From positions 1,008,051-1,072,050 of the forward strand of contig NZ_OZ026474.1 of NCBI RefSeq assembly GCF_964020005.1: a stretch of DNA of 64,000 bases, read 5' to 3'. The notes below the pieces were generated by a model, which ran no database searches, had not been told where the DNA came from, and saw nothing but the letters and a program-made list of their open reading frames with translations. A program made the position numbers and the translations under genes. Of the stretch, positions 57,904 to 64,000 are shown in pieces. Positions within the stretch are counted from its first letter, which is position 1; every line of letters starts with the position of its first letter. Origin of the DNA: Spiroplasma endosymbiont of Atherix ibis. GTDB lineage: Bacteria > Bacillota_I > Bacilli_A > Mycoplasmatales > Mycoplasmataceae.

Positions 57904-58962
57904 ATGAAAATTGAAGAACGTACATTTATAGCATTAGATTTAGGTACAAGTAATATATTAGCTTTTGTAGGAAAACAAGGAATAGTATATGATGAACCAT
58001 CAATTATGGCTTATGATAATCTTACTAATACATTAGTAGCTTTAGGTATAGATGCTTATAATATGATTGGTAAAACACATGAAAGCATTAGAATGGTAAT
58101 TCCAATAAAAGATGGAGTTATCAAGGATTTAGATGCAGCAAAGGACATGTTAAAACACGTTTTTAGTAAATTAAAAATGTTAAATGACTGAAAAAATTCA
58201 ATTATTTTACTTGCTTGTCCAAGTGAAGTTACTGAATTAGAAAGAGAAGCTCTAAAACAAGTTGCTTATGATATGGGAGCAGATATTGTTGTTGTTGAAG
58301 AAGAAGTAAAAATGGCTGCATTAGGAGCTGGAATTAACATTGACATACCAAAGGGAAATATAGTAATTGATATGGGTGGAGGAACTACTGATATAGCTAT
58401 TATTTCAGCTGGTGATGTTATTATTTCAAGATCAATTAAAGTTGCTGGAAATGCATTTGATGAAGAAATTAAAAAATACATTAAATCAGAATACAATGTT
58501 ACTATTGGTGGAAGAAGTGCTGAGGATGTTAAAAAAGAACTAGGATCATTGTCTAAATACAAAGGTGAAAAAACAATGTCTGTATTTGGTAGAGATATTG
58601 TTTCTGGATTACCAAAAGAGGCAATTATTAGTTCTGAAGAAATTAGAAATGTTCTAGTTAACTCATTTAGTAGAATTACTGATTTATTAATTGAATTAAT
58701 GGAAAATACTCCTCCAGAACTTGCTGGAGATATAATATCAAATGGATTTACAATTTGTGGTGGAGGTTCTTTAATAAGAGGAATTAAAGAGTATTTTAAT
58801 GGTATATTCTCAGTTCCCTGTCATATTTCTCCTAACCCTTTAACAGGTGTTATTGAAGGAGCAAAAGTATTTCAAAAAACTTTAAATGATAGAATTGAAA
58901 ATGATTACTACGGAAAAAATGCAAAAAATCTTAAAAAATCAAGTCAAACTTCATATTTATAG
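57904..58962 (+). CDS. mreB: MreB paralogue 4 (352 aa)
   Basis: 352 residues, one TGA-Trp. LDLGTSNILAFVGKQG, VEEEVKMAALGAGINI, IDMGGGTTDIAII and CGGGSLIRGIKEY are all intact. It is closest in feel to paralogue 1 (both share IRMV-I/V-P, DLDAAKD and RSIKVAGN-x-FDEEI). The C-terminus has an extra basic tail (KNAKNLKKSSQTSYL). TTAGGAGG ribosome site. Confidence 0.95.
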
Positions 58963-59228
58963 TAAATAAAATAATTTTAAATGAACATCTAAAATAAAAT
59001 TAACAGAAAATCTTTGTTATATGATTTTATTAAGAGATGTTCTTTTTATATACTAAAGTAACTTTATTTTATGAAGTAAAGAATTAATCAAATTTGAATT
59101 AACTTTAAAAAATATTTAACTAAAAAGACTAAAGATTATTTCTCATATAAAAATTTTAATATAACAAAAAAAATATATTATTCTTGATTAAATTCAATTT
59201 TCTAATTATTTTAAATAAATAAGAAATT
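58963..59228. other. Gap between convergent mreB 4 and tatD
   Basis: Plain AT-rich sequence. AACATCT (58983-58989) and AGATGTT (59035-59041) are arms of a wide possible stem; no gene or RNA is recognised. Confidence 0.3.
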
Positions 59229-59262
59229 AAAACTCTGTTTGGGATTCCAAACAGAGTTTTAA
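59229..59262. terminator. Strong bidirectional terminator
   Basis: AAACTCTGTTTGG and CCAAACAGAGTTT (13-base stem) around GATT between convergent mreB 4 and tatD. Confidence 0.9.
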
Positions 59263-59273
59263 AAAACGTTTTT

Positions 59274-60068
59274 TTATTTTAAATTAAATACTTTCATAGC
59301 ATTACTTGTTGTTGCTTCTATAACATCTGCTTTATTTATTTTTCTAATACTAGCTATTTTATCAACTGTATAGACTATATTTTTAGACATATTCAGTTTT
59401 CCTCTTTTTGGTTCTGGAGTTAAATAAGGAGAATCTGTTTCAACAATCATTTCATTTAAAGATAATTTTTCAACAGTTTCATGAAGAGATGTTGCATTTT
59501 TAAATGTAACAACCCCTGGTATAGAAATTAAATATCCTCTACTTGCAAATTTTTTTGCTAATTCTATACCTCTTGTATAGCAATGAACAATTGCTCTTCG
59601 CACTTTTAATTCATCTAAAATTACTAATGCATCTAAATAAGCTTGTTCAGAATCATCTTTATCTCTAATATGCATCATTACTGCTAAATTATTTTTTAAA
59701 GCAATTTTTACTTGCTCTTTAAAAAATTTTTTTTGAAGTTCCTTATGTTCACTAGTATAATAATAATCTAATCCTATTTCACCAACTGCTACAACGTTTT
59801 CACCATGAGCCATTGTATCAATTTCATCTAAATCCTCCAATGTAAATTTATTTACATCATTTGGATGTATACCAACTGCAGCATAAACATTTGGATATTT
59901 CAAAGCGTATTTACAAGCCTCTCTTGATGATTTAATATCAAATCCTACGCAACAAAAATTAGAAACTCCTATTATTTTAGCTTCATTAATCATATCTGAA
60001 ACTTCAAAATCTCTCTCTTTATAAACAACATCATTGAAATGTGTATGTGTATCAAATATACCTGCCAT
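59274..60068 (-). CDS. tatD: TatD-family metal-dependent DNase
   Basis: 264 residues. FDTHTHFND (metal His-x-His), VGEIGLDYYY (metal Glu), MMHIRD (His), IVHCYTRG (His) and VETDSPYLTPEP (Asp) are the full TatD metal set. 3'-5' DNase involved in DNA repair or turnover. It starts 10 bases after mnmE. Confidence 0.93.
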   Translation of the reverse strand: MAGIFDTHTHFNDVVYKERDFEVSDMINEAKIIGVSNFCCVGFDIKSSREACKYALKYPNVYAAVGIHPNDVNKFTLEDLDEIDTMAHGENVVAVGEIGLDYYYTSEHKELQKKFFKEQVKIALKNNLAVMMHIRDKDDSEQAYLDALVILDELKVRRAIVHCYTRGIELAKKFASRGYLISIPGVVTFKNATSLHETVEKLSLNEMIVETDSPYLTPEPKRGKLNMSKNIVYTVDKIASIRKINKADVIEATTSNAMKVFNLK

Positions 60069-60078
60069 ATCTTTTTTC

Positions 60079-61431
60079 CTACTTTCCTAAACAATATTTT
60101 CTAAATATATTGTCAATAACTTCCTCATCTGCATCATAAATTCCTAGGAGATTATTTAAAATACTTAAAATGTCATATAAATCAATATTAATTAAATCAG
60201 TTGTGAATCCATCTTTAATATTTTTTGAACTATTTTTTAATAACTTCAAAATATTTTTAAACATTTCTATATGAAAAGCATTTGATAATATTGGTACTTC
60301 ACTTTCCAGTAAATCCCCATTATCAAAATCTTCTTCAATTTTTTGAATAAGATTTTTAACTTGACCTTTTAATGCTGACACATTTACTAGATTTTTAAAC
60401 TCATCCTGAATTTGTTTAATTTCTTGATTTTTAAGTAATTCTACTTTATTTAAAACTACTATATGTTTTTTATTCTTTATTTTTTCATATATCTCATAAT
60501 TAATTTTACTCTTATTTATAACAAATAAAATAAGATTTGAAGTATTAATTAACGAAAAACTTTTTTCAATTCCTATTTTTTCAACTTCATTTTTTGTTTT
60601 TCTTATTCCAGCTGTATCAATAAGATTTAGTGTAAAGTTTTCAAAATTTAATTGGCCTTCAACAATATCTCTTGTAGTTCCCTCAATATCTGTAACTATA
60701 GCTTTTTCTTCACAAATTAGAGCATTCAATAAAGAAGATTTTCCAACATTTGTTTCTCCAATAATTAAAGTATTAATACCTGAATTTAATAAATTAAATC
60801 TTTTACTTGTTTCCAAAATTTCCAAAATTTCATTTTGTAAAATTAGCAATTCTTCTTTTATTTCTTCAATACTAGCACATTCAACATCATCATAATCAGG
60901 ATAATCAATTGAAGTTTGAATTTTAGATATTAGATCTATCAATTTATTTTTCATATCTAAAAGGGGTTTATTATTTTTACCTTCTAAATTTAAAGCACTA
61001 ATTTTTAAAGCCAATTCATTTTTAGAATCTATTAAATTGTTAATACTTTCAGCTTGAATTAAATTTATTTTTCCATTTAAATATGCTCTTTGAGAAAATT
61101 CACCTGGTTTGGCAGGTCGTGCTCCATGTTCAATAAGTAAAGATATAATTTTATTAGTTAATAAAACTCCTCCATGACATTGAATTTCAACTACTTTCTC
61201 ACCAGTAAAAGACTTTCCCTGTACAAATGTTAAAATTAAAGATTCATCTATAATATCTTTTTTATCATAAATTTTTCTAAGTTGCATTTTATTATTTTCA
61301 TTTAGTTTTTTATTTACTATTTTATTTACTATTTCTATTGATTGTTCTCCAGATAATCTAACAATTGATATTGCTTGTCTAGAAACTTTTGTAGCACAAG
61401 CAACTATTGTATCATTTAAATTTATTTTCAT
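60079..61431 (-). CDS. mnmE: tRNA modification GTPase MnmE (TrmE)
   Basis: 450 residues. N-terminal folate-binding domain (CATKVSRQAISIVRLSG, AKPGEFSQRAYLNGKI), G domain GETNVGKSSLLNAL (about 221-234), DIEGTTRD (G2/G3), DTAG and NKVE (G4), and the C-terminal catalytic CLGK (FCxGK). Works with MnmG on wobble U34. Confidence 0.95.
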   Translation of the reverse strand: MKINLNDTIVACATKVSRQAISIVRLSGEQSIEIVNKIVNKKLNENNKMQLRKIYDKKDIIDESLILTFVQGKSFTGEKVVEIQCHGGVLLTNKIISLLIEHGARPAKPGEFSQRAYLNGKINLIQAESINNLIDSKNELALKISALNLEGKNNKPLLDMKNKLIDLISKIQTSIDYPDYDDVECASIEEIKEELLILQNEILEILETSKRFNLLNSGINTLIIGETNVGKSSLLNALICEEKAIVTDIEGTTRDIVEGQLNFENFTLNLIDTAGIRKTKNEVEKIGIEKSFSLINTSNLILFVINKSKINYEIYEKIKNKKHIVVLNKVELLKNQEIKQIQDEFKNLVNVSALKGQVKNLIQKIEEDFDNGDLLESEVPILSNAFHIEMFKNILKLLKNSSKNIKDGFTTDLINIDLYDILSILNNLLGIYDADEEVIDNIFRKYCLGK

Positions 61432-61482
61432 ATTATTATCATTCCAATCTTAATTATAACAAAAGAGAAATAAAAATTAGTT

Positions 61483-62037
61483 CTATGGTTTATATATTAT
61501 TCTAATTTTTCTTTCTCCTATAAATCCTATAGTTTTAGTTTTAATTTTCTTATATTTCATTAATATTTCATTAATATTTTTTCTAACTTTTTTAGGATAT
61601 GAGGGTAAAATAATTTCTTCTTTTGTTTTTAATACATTATTTATATTTTTTCTTAATTCAAATATATTAAAAGATAATAAATTTTTATTAGCAATATTAA
61701 AATTAACAAAATCAAAATCTATTATTATATCTAATTTAATCTTAAAAATAATTTTAATTAAAGATATGAAGTTATTTTTTAAAGAGATATCTAATTCAAA
61801 TTTTGAGTCATAACATATTATATTTTTATTTTTAGGCTTCATATGAAAAATAGAAATAATTCTTACTTTTGAAATTTTTGATAGCTGCTCATTTAAAAAT
61901 TTCATAAATTCTAATCTATCTTTTGAAGAAATAAATAAAATCACTTCATTAAAGTTATTTCAAAAGACTAAATTAGTTTTTGGTTTTTTACTTATTAAGA
62001 AGTGATTAAATTTATTATTTTTTATTTTTAGTTTCAC
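61483..62037 (-). CDS. Divergent Jag/KhpB-like protein (about 184 aa)
   Basis: It lies between yidC and mnmE, where Jag (SpoIIIJ-associated, KH plus R3H, RNA-binding) usually sits. The C-terminal LPSYPKKVRKNINEILMKYKK...TIGFIGERKIRIIYKP follows the R3H outline (Arg...helix...T-x-x-G...R-h-h-h-x-P), but the typical R-x-x-x-H is K-x-x-x-N. The middle could be a KH domain but has no GxxG. The start is uncertain: GTG 62037 overlaps yidC by 23 bases and has no ribosome site; GTG 61944 is the next choice. One TGA-Trp precedes the latter. Confidence 0.55.
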
Positions 62038-63226
62038 TTGAGATTTTTGCAGCTATTGTTTTGTTTTTTTCAATTTGTTTATCTCTTTTATTTTTCATTC
62101 TAGTAACTTTAGTTTCTTTTAAAAAATGGAAAGTTAAAGTTTGAATAATTTGGAATGTTGAAGAAAAAATTCAATATATTGCAACACCTGAAGCTATATT
62201 AAACACAACGAATAAAAATACTACCATGAATACTATTTGAATAATTAATTGTTTTTTTCTAGCTTTCTTTTGTTGTTCAGATTCTAATTTTGGTTTCTTT
62301 TTAAACATTTGAAGAATCATTGGAAGCATCATTGATACAATTTGTAAAGGTAAATAAACAACAATTAAAGTTAAATATATTCAATTACCCTGCTTTAATT
62401 GTTCAAAAGGAACCTCAACCAATGTAATTTGTCCTACTGTTGCAATTTTAAGTGCATGTGTTGCTCTAACAACAGCAAACATAGCAAATAAGAAAGGCAT
62501 TGATAGGAAAGACGTTGCTATTGAGCTCATTGGACTAATACCTTCTTTTTTATATAAGGACATTAATTCCATCTGCTGTTTTTGTTTAGCACTTTGATCA
62601 GATGAATTTTTATATTTCTCTTGTATCTCTGCTTGCTTAGCTTGTAAACCTTGCATTTTTTCTTGATTTAATTGAGTTTTTCAAGTAAATGCCAAAGTAA
62701 TACCTCTAATAATTATTGAAGTGAAAAATATTGCAAAAATAGCAGCAACTCCATAGGATGAAGATTGTGAATTCAATGTTCCATCTGGATTACTAGTAGA
62801 AAATAAACTAATAAAACTTACTAATAATCAAGCTAATGGATAAACAAAGAATCCATAAAATGGAGATGAAGTAACTGTAAATGCTTGACCTCAACTCGAT
62901 ATTGAATTAAAAGAATATTCTTTTAATTCACCTGTTTTCTCATCAATTTTAAATCAGTGTGTTTTTGAGCTTCAATCACCTAATGATTTAATAATAATTT
63001 CAAATGATACTCCTGGAGAATATATTTTATTTCCAGCCATATCAGTTACTGTATTAACTGTATATTGTGATTGATACATTTGAACACAACCTCACAACAT
63101 AGAAATAATAATAAATACAAATAATATTAACTTAGTTCAAACTCAAACTAATTTTAGTCAATCCTTTGGAGTTTTTTTTCTATTGTTATTATTACTTAGG
63201 TATTTAGAATAATCCTGTTTGTACAA
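62015..63226 (-). CDS. yidC: Membrane protein insertase YidC (Oxa1 type)
   Basis: 403 residues, TTG start at 63226 with an AGAGAGG site nine bases before (GTG 63235 would sit on the site). Spans: LILFVFIIISMLW near 32-44, then an outer loop of about 80 residues, then GVAAIFAIFFTSIIIRGITLAFTW with the Arg typical of the YidC groove, SIATSFLSMPFLFAMFAVVRATH, YLTLIVVYLPLQIVSM and QIVFMVVFLFVVFNIASGVAIYWIFSS. Charged C-terminus binds ribosomes. MLWGC after the first span resembles a lipobox. Confidence 0.92.
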
Positions 63227-63242
63227 GATATTCACCTCTCTT

Positions 63243-63572
63243 TTATTTTATTAATAAAAGCGATTTTCTAAGTTCTTCTAAATTATTTTTATAATTTTTA
63301 TTTAGAATCATACTTCTCGCCATTAAAACTACATCATAGTTTTTATTTTTTTGTTCATTTAATAATTCATAAATCATTGATCTTATTTGTCTTTTTATTT
63401 TATTTCTTAATATAGCGTTACCAATTTTTTTTCCAACAGATATACCATATCTAAATCTATTAAGATTATTATTTTTAAAATAAATTACAAATTCCTTTGT
63501 TTTAATAAACTTTTTATTTCCAATAATACTTTGAAATTCATGATTTTTTTTAATTATATTAATGTTTTTCAT
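63243..63572 (-). CDS. rnpA: Ribonuclease P protein component
   Basis: 109 residues. KKNHEFQSIIGN is the usual start, GISVGKKIGNAILRNKIKRQIR contains the RNR-motif helix that binds RNase P RNA, and VVLMARSMI is the last core strand. Next to rpmH and yidC, the standard order at the origin. Confidence 0.94.
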   Translation of the reverse strand: MKNINIIKKNHEFQSIIGNKKFIKTKEFVIYFKNNNLNRFRYGISVGKKIGNAILRNKIKRQIRSMIYELLNEQKNKNYDVVLMARSMILNKNYKNNLEELRKSLLLIK

Positions 63573-63581
63573 AGTTATTTA

Positions 63582-63716
63582 TTAAGCAGTAAGTTTAGCT
63601 CTACCTTTAGCTCTTCTTGCTTTTATAACTTTTCTACCATTTTTAGTTGACATTCTAGCTCTAAAACCGTGAGTTCTAGCATGCTTAATTTTACTTGGCT
63701 GTCAAGTTCTTTTCAT
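63582..63716 (-). CDS. rpmH: Ribosomal protein bL34
   Basis: 44 residues, [22 protein letters not shown] then [17 protein letters not shown]: a classic bL34. The Trp is TGA. AAAGGAGGTA ribosome site. Too short for most ORF screens. Confidence 0.97.
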
Positions 63717-64000
63717 AAAATACCTCCTTTTTAAAGAAAACTTCATTTAAGATTATAACTTAAAACATAGTGTTTTTCTCTTAATATTATAATTTTTCAT
63801 TAATATATATTTGAATAACTTATAATAACATATTAATTATTTTTAAATGTGGATAACTTATAAAAATGCCTTTATTTAATTATTATTTTTAAAATACTTA
63901 TCCACATTTAACACTAATATTTATGTGTCTTTAAAGTTATCAACATTAAAACTATGTGGATAACTTATAATTGAGTTATTAATATATGAGGTAAAAAAAA
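63717..64000. other. Replication origin region (oriC) with DnaA boxes
   Basis: The rpmH-upstream, dnaA-proximal intergenic region. Perfect DnaA boxes: TGTGGATAA at 63848-63856, TTATCCACA at 63898-63906, TGTGGATAA at 63955-63963; a one-mismatch TTATCAACA at 63937-63945; weaker TGAATAACT-like repeats near 63812 and 63965. Separated by pure A/T stretches that could unwind. dnaA should start just to the right; a GAGGT appears at 63989-63993. Confidence 0.88.

Overview
The window is from a wall-less mollicute, almost certainly a Spiroplasma. UGA must be read as tryptophan: nearly every conserved gene (prfA, gltX, metG, purB, mnmG, yidC, the mreB genes) is open only if in-frame TGA is sense, and genes end in TAA or TAG. 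DNA is very AT-rich. Four mreB paralogues lie within 6.5 kb of a genome with no cell-wall genes in view, which is the Spiroplasma signature (MreB there builds the helical motility cytoskeleton). The window ends in the rpmH-dnaA intergenic region with DnaA boxes, so it is the chromosome arm that runs up to the replication origin.

Layout. (1) 1-13000 is accessory, decaying DNA: a partial membrane protein, a PemK/MazF-like toxin gene followed by two small frameshifted genes, a Pr6Pr-like membrane protein, small secreted and zinc-finger-like proteins, about 1 kb of unreadable decayed coding sequence, an intact IS3-family element (6259-7503) with a textbook -1 frameshift signal, a broken lipoprotein gene, and two tandem long repeat-protein genes (8220-12985) broken by TAA codons and A-tract frameshifts. 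(2) 13041-19186 (all minus strand) holds a PD-(D/E)XK nuclease-like protein, a 695-aa membrane-anchored coiled-coil protein, a 565-aa Asn/Gln-rich protein and a multi-span membrane protein. I cannot name these last three, and they are the best candidate here for something undescribed. (3) 19191-48456 is a nearly continuous minus-strand housekeeping stretch: prmC-prfA-tdk-nrnA and a degenerate ABC ATPase; rpmE; a YitT-like permease; fba; an ECF S component; pyrG; rpoE-HD phosphohydrolase-gltX-ispF; ychF-DUF951-parB-parA; rsmG; two tandem amino-acid permeases; mnmG-metG-hpt-purB-purA-pth-prs. (4) 48586-50403, plus strand: an ABC-F ATPase behind a leader that looks like a transcription attenuator, and a small Cys/His protein. 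(5) 50409-52421, minus strand: ispE-rsmA-rnmV. (6) 52519-58962, plus strand: mreB, a very divergent mreB-like gene, argS, mreB, mreB, each in its own promoter/terminator unit. (7) 59274-63716, minus strand: tatD-mnmE-(divergent jag)-yidC-rnpA-rpmH, then oriC.

How they work together: the housekeeping genes cover translation (prfA, prmC, argS, metG, gltX, pth, ribosomal proteins bL31 and bL34, rRNA methylases rsmA/rsmG, 5S maturation), tRNA U34 modification (mnmE, mnmG), purine/pyrimidine salvage (tdk, hpt, purA, purB, prs, pyrG), the non-mevalonate isoprenoid pathway (ispE, ispF), membrane insertion (yidC) and chromosome segregation (parA/parB). Only RF1 (prfA) is in view, as expected if UGA is sense. 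All calls come from reading the sequence; no database search was run.
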